Below are positions 45,099 through 53,972 of a DNA stretch of 64,000 bases, piece by piece; position 1 is the first letter of the stretch, and the number at the start of each line of letters is the position of its first letter. Source of the stretch: an uncultured Psychroflexus sp. (GTDB lineage Bacteria > Bacteroidota > Bacteroidia > Flavobacteriales > Flavobacteriaceae); contig CAJXVZ010000004.1 of assembly GCA_913062845.1 (NCBI GenBank), forward strand, positions 30,011-94,010. The letters run 5' to 3'. The translations under genes and the position numbers were made by a program. The notes under the pieces are model-generated. The model was not told where the DNA came from. It saw only the letters and a program-made list of their open reading frames with translations, and did not search any database.

Positions 45099-46607
45099 AT
45101 GAATATGAAATTATATAAAGTAATAATAGCAATTTGCTTAGTGGGAATGTGTTTTTCCTGTAGCGATGAGTTTGCGCTGCCAGATCCGCCATTTGCGGTG
45201 ACTTCGGACGCCTTTTTCCTTTCTCAGGGGGATTTTGAGAATTCACTTATAGGAGCATATGATCCATTACAGGCTACCTATGCTAATGTTATTCTGGGCG
45301 AAATCGCTTCAGACAACACACATGCCGGAGGTGAAAGCGCAACAGACGTTATTGGCTGGCAGCAGGTGGACAGAATGATCCATACCGAGGTCAATGATAA
45401 CCTTGATGATATATGGGACTTTAACTTTGCTGGTGTCTATAGAACATCTTATATCATAGAAAATGCAGACAACGAAGTAGAGTTCGATAGTAAAGCTCAA
45501 ATCATTGCCGAGGCAAAATTTTTAAGAGCATATTTCAATTTTGAATTGGTGAAGTGGTTTGGTGGTATTCCCATAAAACCTGAAGGAAAATTTGAACTTG
45601 GAGAAGAACGCAGTATTCCGAGATCAACAGTAGAAGAGGTTTATGCCTACATAGAAAATGATTTGATCCAGGCTATTCCTGACCTGGCAGAGCAGGCTCC
45701 TCAAGTAGGAAGAGCTTCTAAGTTTGCTGCTCAGGCTTTACTCGGTAAAGTTTATTTGTATCAAGATAAATTTGCTGAAAGTGCGCAAGAACTACAAGCT
45801 GTAATAAATTCCGGACAATATCACCTTTACGGTACCCAGGAAGGCGAGGATTTTTTAAATCTGTTTGAGTTCTTTGTAGAAAACGGCCCTGAATCTGTAT
45901 TTGAAATTCAATATACGGGTGCTCAGGGAGCTGGTTTTGGATGTTTACAATGTAGTGAAGGTAATGTTGCTGTTGGTTTTAGCGGCGTTCGTGGTTATAA
46001 CGGACCGGTTTTTGAATCTGGTTTTGGTTTTAACTTACCAACGCAGGAAGCCGTTGATGCTTTTTCCGATAATGACCTGCGAAAACAACTTACGATTTTA
46101 GATATTGAAGCTTGGGTAGCCGATTTTCAGGATCAGGGTGTTCCTGTAACATACAATATTGGTAATCAAGACCCTCAAACTGGTCATACTGGCTTTTACA
46201 ATAGAAAATATTTACCAAGAGAAAATGATAATTTGCCGGATGTAAATTTAACGCATCCAAATAACTACAGAGCAATAAGATACGCAGATGTCTTGTTAAT
46301 GGCCGCTGAAGCTTTAAACAGAGGAGGCATAGACGATGCATTAGCCAGGGACTATTTAAATCAGGTGAGAGAAAGAGCAGGTCTGGCGCCTACAGATGCG
46401 TCCGGCAGTGTTCTTTTAGAAACGATTTATCTGGACAGAAGACTTGAATTAATGGGAGAAGGTCACCGATTCTTTGACCTTGTCAGAACGGGAAGAGCTG
46501 CTTCCTTCATTGACGGATTTCAGGAAAACAAAAACGAAGTATTCCCTATTCCTTTAGAAGAGATCCAATTTGCACAAGGCAACTGGGAACAAAATACGGG
46601 TTACTAA
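45099..46607 (+). CDS. SusD/RagB-family glycan-binding lipoprotein
   Basis: This 502-residue lipoprotein (lipobox MCFSCSDE) is the surface lid of the SusC transporter and binds the glycan ligand. It has SusD-like TPR helices (AEAKFLRAYFNFELVKWFGG, GRASKFAAQALLGKVYLYQD) and the C-terminal RYADVLLMAAEALNRGG and LELMGEGHRFFDLVRTGRA motifs. It lies 6 bp after susC and 9 bp before the next lipoprotein gene. Confidence 0.95.
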   Translation: MNMKLYKVIIAICLVGMCFSCSDEFALPDPPFAVTSDAFFLSQGDFENSLIGAYDPLQATYANVILGEIASDNTHAGGESATDVIGWQQVDRMIHTEVNDNLDDIWDFNFAGVYRTSYIIENADNEVEFDSKAQIIAEAKFLRAYFNFELVKWFGGIPIKPEGKFELGEERSIPRSTVEEVYAYIENDLIQAIPDLAEQAPQVGRASKFAAQALLGKVYLYQDKFAESAQELQAVINSGQYHLYGTQEGEDFLNLFEFFVENGPESVFEIQYTGAQGAGFGCLQCSEGNVAVGFSGVRGYNGPVFESGFGFNLPTQEAVDAFSDNDLRKQLTILDIEAWVADFQDQGVPVTYNIGNQDPQTGHTGFYNRKYLPRENDNLPDVNLTHPNNYRAIRYADVLLMAAEALNRGGIDDALARDYLNQVRERAGLAPTDASGSVLLETIYLDRRLELMGEGHRFFDLVRTGRAASFIDGFQENKNEVFPIPLEEIQFAQGNWEQNTGY

Positions 46608-46616
46608 ATTAATATT

Positions 46617-48641
46617 ATGATGAAGACACATATTTATAAATACTTATTGATTTTCACAGCATTATTTTTTATTGCCTGTGAAGAAGAGGATGGACTGCAA
46701 AATGCTCAGATTCCAATGCCTCAGAACATTAGTGTAGATTTTATTCTCACGCAGGATAATTCAGGTCTAGTTACTTTAAGGCCAAAAGGGGAAGGTGCAA
46801 ATACCTTTGCTATAGATTTTGGAGATGGTTCTGAGCCTCTGACAGAAATTGAACCCGGAACTGTAGTTGACCATATTTACGATGAGGGTAATTATTCAGT
46901 TGAGGTTACCGGGTTCAATATTAAAGGTGAATCTACTGCTGTTTCACAGGAATTGGTAGTATCTTTTCTTCCTCCTGAAAATTTAGAGGTTACTGTAGTA
47001 AAAGATCAGACAGATCCTCTAAAAATAAGCGTTTCTGCTACAGCAGATAATGCCGCTGCCTTTGAAGTTCTATTTGGTGATGAGGCAGACGGGGAAGACC
47101 CAACACCAATGATGATTGGAGAAACCCTGGAGCATAGTTATTCAACCGTAGGGACATTCACGGTGACAGTGACAGCTCTTAGTGGTGGTGCTGCCACAAC
47201 TTCAGCTTCCGAAGAGGTTGAAATCTTTGATCCGCTGGTTTTTCCTATTGATTTTGAATCTTCCACAGTTGACTATACATTCTTTAACTTTGGAGGCGGT
47301 GAAGATATTGGTGTACCTATCATATCTAATCCTGACCCAAGTGGAGTTAATGATAGCCCCACAGTCGCAGAATATACAAAAGTTAATGCTTCAGAGCCAT
47401 GGGCCGGTACTTCGGTAACGCTTAATGAACCAATAGATTTTTCAACTACAACCACAGTAGCCATGGATGTTTGGTCACCGGCTGCAGGCACACCGATCCT
47501 CTTTAAGGTTGAAAACTCTTCTGATAATACCTTATTTTCAGAGATACAGGCTTCAACAACGGTATCCAGTCAATGGGAAACAGTTGAGTTTACTTTGCCA
47601 AGTATAGATCAGAATGTAGATTATGATGTTATAGCAATCTTCTTTAATTTCAATACACCTGGTACAGGAGAAACCTATTATTTTGACAATTTAAGAACGA
47701 CTCAACCATTTGAAATTAACCTGCCTTTGGACTTTGAAGGTAATGCTATCGCCTATCCATTTACAGATTTTGGTGATGCTGTAACATCCGTTATCGCCAA
47801 TCCGGGACCAGATGCTGAAAATTCAAGTAGTCAGGTGGCCTCAACATTGAGACCAAACGGCGCACCAAATTTTGCAGGTACTTTTATAGATCTGGAAAAT
47901 CCGGTTGATTTTTCTGTGAGTACAGATATCTCTTTAAAAGTATGGTCGCCAGCTCCGAATACGACGGTTACCATAAAATTTGAAGAAATTGGGAATGGCA
48001 GTAATGCGGTTGAACAATCAACAACCACAACTGTAAGTAATGCCTGGGAAACAGTGACGATAGACTTTTCATCATTTGGCAACACGCCAACAGTCTTTGC
48101 CAGAATGGTTGTATTTTTCAACTTAGGACAGAATGGTGCAGGAAACACCTATTATTTTGATGACATCAGCTACGGCAGTTTTGGCGTTCAGGATTTTGAA
48201 GGTACCGCACCAACATTTACCGTCTTCGGCAACATTGCAGATACCGAAGTTTTAGCAAATCCTAACCCTGATGCAGTAAACTCCACTACTAATGTTGCAA
48301 ATCTTACCAAAACAGCAGGTTCTGAGGTTTGGGCCGGTACATTTTTTGAATTGAATCAGCCCTTAGATCTGGATAGTTTTTCTAAAATCAGCGTGTTAAC
48401 GCATGCCCCAACTTCAGGGATCACGGTAAAACTCAAGATTGAAGATCAACTTGGTGATAATGGTGGTATCACTCATGAAGTGGATGTTGTAAATACTGTA
48501 GCGAATGGATGGGAGGAACTTGTTTACGACTTTAGTTCAGCACCTGAAGCAGATTACGTTAGGATAGTTATATTCTTTGATTTTGGAAATGCAGGTGATG
48601 ATAGTGAGTATTATTTTGATGAAATTAAACTTAAAAACTAA
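46617..48641 (+). CDS. PKD/CBM-repeat surface glycan-binding lipoprotein
   Basis: This 674-residue lipoprotein (lipobox FFIACEEE) has two PKD-like domains at about 35-120 (IDFGDGSEPLTEI) and 120-215. Three similar beta-sandwich CBM-like repeats follow at about 220-350, 360-510 and 515-674, each with NPxPxxxNSS, WAGTxxxLNxPxD and a closing YYFDxI motif. In flavobacterial laminarin loci such non-catalytic lipoproteins sit after SusD, in the SusE/F position, and bind the polysaccharide at the surface. No catalytic site is seen. Its repeats resemble the CBM-like modules of the 57154 protein. Confidence 0.8.
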   Translation: MMKTHIYKYLLIFTALFFIACEEEDGLQNAQIPMPQNISVDFILTQDNSGLVTLRPKGEGANTFAIDFGDGSEPLTEIEPGTVVDHIYDEGNYSVEVTGFNIKGESTAVSQELVVSFLPPENLEVTVVKDQTDPLKISVSATADNAAAFEVLFGDEADGEDPTPMMIGETLEHSYSTVGTFTVTVTALSGGAATTSASEEVEIFDPLVFPIDFESSTVDYTFFNFGGGEDIGVPIISNPDPSGVNDSPTVAEYTKVNASEPWAGTSVTLNEPIDFSTTTTVAMDVWSPAAGTPILFKVENSSDNTLFSEIQASTTVSSQWETVEFTLPSIDQNVDYDVIAIFFNFNTPGTGETYYFDNLRTTQPFEINLPLDFEGNAIAYPFTDFGDAVTSVIANPGPDAENSSSQVASTLRPNGAPNFAGTFIDLENPVDFSVSTDISLKVWSPAPNTTVTIKFEEIGNGSNAVEQSTTTTVSNAWETVTIDFSSFGNTPTVFARMVVFFNLGQNGAGNTYYFDDISYGSFGVQDFEGTAPTFTVFGNIADTEVLANPNPDAVNSTTNVANLTKTAGSEVWAGTFFELNQPLDLDSFSKISVLTHAPTSGITVKLKIEDQLGDNGGITHEVDVVNTVANGWEELVYDFSSAPEADYVRIVIFFDFGNAGDDSEYYFDEIKLKN

Positions 48642-48646
48642 AAATT

Positions 48647-49567
48647 ATGAATATCAATAAAATTTTAATCTTATTTCTGTCTATCGGCTTATTTGCCTGT
48701 CAGGAAGACGATCAACAATTTGGTGATGTCACGGTTCCGACAAATCTGACGATACAAGCCGAGATAGTTGGAGCCGATGCTGATAACCCAAATGGAGATG
48801 GTTCCGGTGAAGTTATTTTTACAGCAAATGCCGATAATGCCATCTCTTACGCTTTTGTGTATAATACTGATAAAAGAAGTGCACCAGGTGGATCACAGTC
48901 GTTTATTTTTTCAACCCTAGGTGTCAATACTTACACAGTAACAGCAATTGCCTATGGGACAGCAGGAGTTTCAACATCTGAGACAATAGAGGTTGATGTT
49001 TTGGCTTTGTATGAGCCACCAATAGAATTAAGAGCAAAGCTTTTCAATTTTGATCCGGACAATCCGGATGCTGAGACTTCTAAGACCTGGAGAATTAAGT
49101 CAGAAGTCCCTGGTCATTTTGGTCTTGGGCCGGTTGGTGGTGAGATTCCAACAGAATGGTATGGTGCAAGCGTTAATGAAAAAGCAGGTGTAGGTATGTA
49201 CGACGATAGGTATGTCTTTAATTCTGATGGTACTTTTGAGTTTATAACCAATGTAAATAGTGGAGACTCTAGTGGTACTGTTTTTGGAAGAGCGGGATTG
49301 ATTGATCAACTAAATGGTTCCGGAGGTACTGTGAACGGAGCAGACGTAGAAAATTTACCTTATGAGGATTTTGAAGTGGCTTATTCTTTGATTGCTCCCG
49401 GTGGAACTGAAACCATTAGTTTTTCAGGAAATGGTTTTATAGGTTACTTTACGGGAGGAACGCAAAATTATGAGATATTCGACAGGTCTGTGCCTGGAGA
49501 ACTTATTTTGAAAACAACAGATGGTAATAATGAATTCGATTGGTGGTTTATCTTAACATCAGAATAA
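48647..49567 (+). CDS. PUL surface lipoprotein of unknown ligand
   Basis: This 306-residue lipoprotein (lipobox GLFACQED) has an N-terminal PKD/Ig-like domain at about 25-125 and a C-terminal region of about 180 residues (TWRIKSEVPGHFGLGP, YDDRYVFNSDGTFEF) seen in glycan-locus lipoproteins with a lipocalin-like or CBM-like appearance. It follows the CBM-repeat lipoprotein by 5 bp and ends the susCD operon before a terminator. It probably binds glycan; not proven. Confidence 0.65.
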   Translation: MNINKILILFLSIGLFACQEDDQQFGDVTVPTNLTIQAEIVGADADNPNGDGSGEVIFTANADNAISYAFVYNTDKRSAPGGSQSFIFSTLGVNTYTVTAIAYGTAGVSTSETIEVDVLALYEPPIELRAKLFNFDPDNPDAETSKTWRIKSEVPGHFGLGPVGGEIPTEWYGASVNEKAGVGMYDDRYVFNSDGTFEFITNVNSGDSSGTVFGRAGLIDQLNGSGGTVNGADVENLPYEDFEVAYSLIAPGGTETISFSGNGFIGYFTGGTQNYEIFDRSVPGELILKTTDGNNEFDWWFILTSE

Positions 49568-49600
49568 GAAATAAGACTTAAACAGATTTTTTAATTTGAG

Positions 49601-49628
49601 AAGGAGGGCTTAAAAGTCCTCCTTTTTT
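49601..49628 (+). terminator. Intrinsic terminator at the end of the susCD operon
   Basis: The arms AAGGAGGGCTT and AAGTCCTCCTT pair over 11 bp with one G-T pair, and a run of six Ts follows. It separates the susCD operon from pepT. Confidence 0.85.
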
Positions 49629-49651
49629 AGTTATGTTATTTTTTAAATAAT

Positions 49652-49659
49652 TACATTTG
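49652..49659 (+). promoter_or_regulatory. Predicted -7 box TACATTTG for pepT
   Basis: TACATTTG matches TAnnTTTG and overlaps the track's ATG at 49657, so that ATG would lie upstream of the transcription start. This favours the next ATG at 49684. Confidence 0.55.
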
Positions 49660-49683
49660 AACGTTATCAATTATAAATTTACA

Positions 49684-50931
49684 ATGATAGACAGGACTAC
49701 AATATTAGATCGATTCATAAAATACATAAAAATAGATTCACAAAGCGATGCCGAAAGCGATTCTACTCCGAGCACTCATAAGCAATGGGATATGGCCAAT
49801 TTGCTGAAGGCCGAATTAGAGGAGATAGGTATGAGTGAAGTAAGCATAGATGAAAACAGCTATGTTATGGCTACTCTGCCCTCAAATACAGACAAAGATG
49901 TACCATGCATTGGATTTGTATCTCATTTTGATACAACACCGGATTATACCGGGACAAATATAAATCCTCAAATCCATGAGAATTATGATGGAAAAGACAT
50001 TGTCTTGAACAAAGAAAAGAATATGCTGCTATCTCCGGATTATTTTGAAGAACTCAGAGATTATAAAGGCCAGACCTTGATCACAACAGACGGAACAACA
50101 TTGCTTGCAGCAGATGACAAAGCCGGAATTACTGAAATCATGTCTGCTATGGAATATCTTATTCAACATCCAGAGATCAGGCATGGAAAAGTGCGCGTTT
50201 GTTTTACACCTGATGAAGAAATTGGGCGAGGTGCTCACAAGTTTGACGTAGAGGCCTTTGGCGCAGAATGGGCATATACCATGGATGGAAGCCAGATAGG
50301 GGAGCTTGAATATGAGAACTTTAATGCAGCATCAGCAAAAATTACTATAAGCGGTAAAAGCGTCCACCCGGGTTATGCTAAAGGAAAAATGATAAACAGC
50401 ATGCTTATTGCAAAAAAATATATGGCTTTTTTGCCTGATAATGAAGTGCCTGAAAAGACTGACGGAAGGGAAGGCTTTTTTCATCTCACATCTATGAGTG
50501 GTAGCATTGAGCTGTCCAATTTGTCATATATCATTAGAGATCATGATAAATCAAAATTTGAAGAGCGTAAAAGCTTATTACACAAAATTGCAGGCCAACT
50601 TAATAAGGAATATAATGAGGACTTAATTAAAGTCGAGATAGTTGATCAGTATTACAACATGAAGGAGAAAGTAGAGCCGGTGATGCACATTGTTGATATA
50701 GCTAAAAAAGCTATGAAAAGTTGCGGAATAAAACCAATAATTAAACCTATTCGTGGAGGTACAGATGGTTCACAATTATCCTATATGGGTCTGCCGTGTC
50801 CTAATATTTTTGCCGGTGGGCATAATTTTCACGGACCATACGAATATGTGCCTTTGGAAAGTATGCAAAAAGCAACAGAAGTTATAATAAAAATCGCAGA
50901 ATTAACCGCTGAAAACCATTCCAATAAATAA
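49684..50931 (+). CDS. pepT: Peptidase T (tripeptide aminopeptidase)
   Basis: This M20-family zinc aminopeptidase of about 415 residues releases N-terminal residues from tripeptides in the cytoplasm. Motifs: [11 protein letters not shown] (metal ligand), [31 protein letters not shown] and [30 protein letters not shown]. Start moved to 49684 because [11 protein letters not shown] is the usual N-terminus and the upstream ATG lies in the promoter box. It is a housekeeping enzyme placed between the two halves of the glycan locus, 17 bp before the regulator. Confidence 0.93.
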   Translation: MIDRTTILDRFIKYIKIDSQSDAESDSTPSTHKQWDMANLLKAELEEIGMSEVSIDENSYVMATLPSNTDKDVPCIGFVSHFDTTPDYTGTNINPQIHENYDGKDIVLNKEKNMLLSPDYFEELRDYKGQTLITTDGTTLLAADDKAGITEIMSAMEYLIQHPEIRHGKVRVCFTPDEEIGRGAHKFDVEAFGAEWAYTMDGSQIGELEYENFNAASAKITISGKSVHPGYAKGKMINSMLIAKKYMAFLPDNEVPEKTDGREGFFHLTSMSGSIELSNLSYIIRDHDKSKFEERKSLLHKIAGQLNKEYNEDLIKVEIVDQYYNMKEKVEPVMHIVDIAKKAMKSCGIKPIIKPIRGGTDGSQLSYMGLPCPNIFAGGHNFHGPYEYVPLESMQKATEVIIKIAELTAENHSNK

Positions 50932-50948
50932 CAATTGAATATCGATTA

Positions 50949-53735
50949 ATGGCTAAGCACAGGCTTTTTTTAAAACTGTTTTTCATCTGTACTCTTTGTT
51001 CGGCAGATTTTATTAGTGCCCAAACTCTGCCGCCTGTAGCACACTATCTCCCCGAAGATTATGAAGCCGATAATCAAAATTGGTCTATAACCCAAACACG
51101 GGATAATGTCATTTTCATTGCAAATGGTAAGGGTCTTTTAAAGTTTGATGGTGAACAGTGGGAACTGCTTGGTTCGCCAAACAATACAATTCTTCGGTCC
51201 GTATATGCATTAGAAGATAAGGTGTACACGGGCGCCTACATGGAATTTGGTGTTTGGGAAAAAGACGAGTCAGACCATTACAAATACAAATCACTTTCTG
51301 CAGACATTGGACTTATAGAAGATGAACAATTCTGGACCATAAACTCTTTGGAACATTTTATAATATTTCAGTCTCTTGATGCCATTTATATGTACAATTC
51401 GAAAACTGGAACTATTAACAGCATAATAGCCAATGGAGAAATAACTAAAATGGTAGTTCTTGACAAAGAAATATATTTTCACAGCAAGAATGAAGGCTTA
51501 TTTCAATTAGTAAATGGCAAAAAACAGCTTTTGAATGATAGCGAAATTATTAAGAAAAGTACCCTGATTAATATTTACAAAATTAATGAACAGTTGTACG
51601 CTCAAACACAATTTAATGGTATAATAAATTTAGCTAACAACCTTGAGTACATCCCAAAGAGTCTGGAGAAAGAATGGTCCGATTTATCCGTATACAGCAG
51701 TCTTCAAAAAGAAAACGGCGACATTTTTCTTGGAACAATCTCCAATGGTCTTTTTAAAATTTCAAAAGATAATTTGTTGTACCATTTAAATCAAAAAAAT
51801 ACACTGAGTAACAATACCATCCTAAGTATTTTTAACGATAATTCTAATAATATCTGGCTCGGGCTGGACAATGGTATAAACATCATTGATGATGACTCAA
51901 ATCTCTCTCTATTCCGGGATAAAGATGGTGAACTCGGGACCATTTATACTTCAATAACCTATAATGATGTACTTTACGTCGGCTCCAATCAAGGCTTATT
52001 CTATTTTGACACTGATTTAAATAAATTTACCCTGGTAAAAGGAACAAGTGGCCAGGTCTGGAATCTATTTGTGTTCAGGGACACATTATTTTGTGGTCAT
52101 CATAATGGGACTTATGTTATAGAGAACAAAACCTCAAGGTTTATAGAAAATACAAGAGGAACCTGGACCTTTAGGATTAAAGAAGAAAATACGCTGGTGT
52201 CAGGTAATTATGACGGCTTGTATGTATACAAATATGATGGTCAATGGTCTTTAGACAAGAAAATAAAAGGTTTTGAAATATCGACTCAGTACTTTGAGTT
52301 TATTGACAAAAACTCTATTCTGATTAATCATGAATATAAAGGCTTGTTCAAATTGGATATAAATGATGACTTTTCTAAGGTGGATAAAGTTCAGACTATA
52401 ACCTCTGTTGAGAAAGGCTTATTCTCATCAATAGTTAAATTTAAAGATAAAATACTTTATGCATACAGAGAAGGTGTTTTTGCCTATGATAGAAAAGATA
52501 ATACGTTCATTAAAGATTCCCTGCTTTCAGAAATCGTAAATCCCGATAACTTTTCATCAGGCCGGATGGAAATAACCAAAGATGAAAAATTGTGGTTTTT
52601 CAACAAAACAGATATTGTGAGTGTAGTACAAAGCCCGGTAAACAATCAATATCTGGTCAATAAGATTCCAATAAATAATGAGTTCAGACATCAGATTTCC
52701 GGTTATGAAAATATAAGCTTAGATGGCCAAAACACTTACCTATTAGGTGGAAGTAATGGTTTTATCGAAATAGATATAGAAAAGCCCCGGGATTATAATA
52801 CAGATATTTCGATCAGCAATATATCGGTATACGATAAAAACAGTAATCAAGTTGAGAAAATCGAATTGTCTGGTATTGATAATAAATATAATAATCTCAG
52901 ATTTCAGATAAGTGCCCTCAACTTTAGCCCATTGCTCAAAAGTGAATATCAGTATAAATTGATTGGATACAATGACAGCTGGAGTTCATGGCAGGAGAAT
53001 ACACAGCTCAATTTTAAAAATCTAAAGTACGGTAATTATACCCTGAAAATAAGAAGTAGAATAGGTGAAGATAATATAAGTGAAACCAAAAGCCTGAAAT
53101 TTTTCATAGAGAAACCATTTTTCTTATCAACTAAAATGATTTTGTTATATATAATCCTTGCGGTTATTTTAATTATCAGTGTGCATCTTATGTACAAAAG
53201 TTATTACAAAAAGCAAAAAATTGCGATTCAGGAAGAGGCTAATAGGAAACTTAAAGTGAAGGAGCTTAAAGCTCAAAAAGAAATAATGGATGTCAACAAT
53301 AAACAATTAAAGCAGGATATAGAAAACAAGAACAGAGAGCTGGCAATTTCTACAATGAGCCTTATTAAGAAAAATGAATTTCTTTCTCAGATAAAAGGTG
53401 ATTTGAAACCTTTAAAGTCTTCGGACAATATAATAAGAAAGGTTGTAAAATCAATTGATTCAAATATTAACAGTAAGGACGACTGGAAATTTTTCGAAGA
53501 AGCCTTTAATAATGCTGATAAGGATTTCTTTAAAAAGCTCAAAGAGCTTCACCCTTCATTAACTCATAATGATTTCAAACTATGCGCCTATTTAAGGCTA
53601 AATTTAAGCTCAAAAGAAATAGCACCCCTGTTTAATATTTCAACAAAAAGCGTAGAGATCAAACGATATCGATTGCGTAAAAAGATGAATTTGGACCGTG
53701 ATCAAAGTTTAACGGATTACATTTTAGAGATATAA
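50949..53735 (+). CDS. Membrane-spanning one-component regulator (beta-propeller, Y_Y_Y, LuxR-type HTH)
   Basis: This 928-residue protein has a signal peptide to about residue 24 (ADFISAQ) and periplasmic two-component-regulator propeller repeats over about 40-640 (for example NNIWLGLDNGINII). A Y_Y_Y domain follows at about 650-720 (YQYKLIGYNDSWSSW), then one TM helix near 727-750, a coiled coil at about 755-825 and a cytoplasmic LuxR-type HTH at about 860-925 (LSSKEIAPLFNISTKSVEIKRYRLRKKM). There is no kinase or receiver domain, so signal passes directly from periplasm to DNA-binding domain, as in SusR-like or HTCS-like PUL control but simpler. Its place between the two PUL transcripts makes it the likely activator, sensing glucan oligomers. 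Ligand and target are inferred. Confidence 0.85.
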   Translation: MAKHRLFLKLFFICTLCSADFISAQTLPPVAHYLPEDYEADNQNWSITQTRDNVIFIANGKGLLKFDGEQWELLGSPNNTILRSVYALEDKVYTGAYMEFGVWEKDESDHYKYKSLSADIGLIEDEQFWTINSLEHFIIFQSLDAIYMYNSKTGTINSIIANGEITKMVVLDKEIYFHSKNEGLFQLVNGKKQLLNDSEIIKKSTLINIYKINEQLYAQTQFNGIINLANNLEYIPKSLEKEWSDLSVYSSLQKENGDIFLGTISNGLFKISKDNLLYHLNQKNTLSNNTILSIFNDNSNNIWLGLDNGINIIDDDSNLSLFRDKDGELGTIYTSITYNDVLYVGSNQGLFYFDTDLNKFTLVKGTSGQVWNLFVFRDTLFCGHHNGTYVIENKTSRFIENTRGTWTFRIKEENTLVSGNYDGLYVYKYDGQWSLDKKIKGFEISTQYFEFIDKNSILINHEYKGLFKLDINDDFSKVDKVQTITSVEKGLFSSIVKFKDKILYAYREGVFAYDRKDNTFIKDSLLSEIVNPDNFSSGRMEITKDEKLWFFNKTDIVSVVQSPVNNQYLVNKIPINNEFRHQISGYENISLDGQNTYLLGGSNGFIEIDIEKPRDYNTDISISNISVYDKNSNQVEKIELSGIDNKYNNLRFQISALNFSPLLKSEYQYKLIGYNDSWSSWQENTQLNFKNLKYGNYTLKIRSRIGEDNISETKSLKFFIEKPFFLSTKMILLYIILAVILIISVHLMYKSYYKKQKIAIQEEANRKLKVKELKAQKEIMDVNNKQLKQDIENKNRELAISTMSLIKKNEFLSQIKGDLKPLKSSDNIIRKVVKSIDSNINSKDDWKFFEEAFNNADKDFFKKLKELHPSLTHNDFKLCAYLRLNLSSKEIAPLFNISTKSVEIKRYRLRKKMNLDRDQSLTDYILEI

Positions 53736-53754
53736 GCCTCTACATTTTGTTTTC

Positions 53755-53773
53755 AAAGCTATACATTAGCTTT
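53755..53773 (+). terminator. Weak hairpin after the regulator gene
   Basis: AAAGCTA-TACAT-TAGCTTT is a perfect 7-bp inverted repeat 20 bp after the stop, but it is followed by ACATTTG rather than a clean T run. Possible terminator. Confidence 0.35.
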
Positions 53774-53916
53774 ACATTTGCATTTTAATGAATTTTAACA
53801 ACCATATGTTAAATTTCATAAAACATTGAAAAACAATTTTTAAAAAGGGTCGACACTAATTTACAGGGCTTAAAATGTTAAAGTTTCAAATGTATATTTT
53901 TTGTTAAGTTTATTTT

Positions 53917-53948
53917 TTGGCTTTAGCTTACGAAAACGATTAAGTTTG
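53917..53948 (+). promoter_or_regulatory. Predicted promoter of the glycoside hydrolase operon
   Basis: A TTG at 53917-53919 and TAAGTTTG at 53941-53948 are separated by 21 bp. This fits the Bacteroidota TTG-n(~19-21)-TAnnTTTG pattern, 24 bp before the ATG at 53973. It is the most complete promoter match in the window. The rest of the 237-bp gap shows no operator like the one before susC. Confidence 0.6.
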
Positions 53949-53972
53949 TTAACATCATATTAATTCAACCTT

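Noticed and set aside
49657-49683. Upstream ATG for pepT at 49657
   Set aside because: It overlaps a TACATTTG -7 box, so it would not be transcribed, and the family N-terminus begins at 49684.
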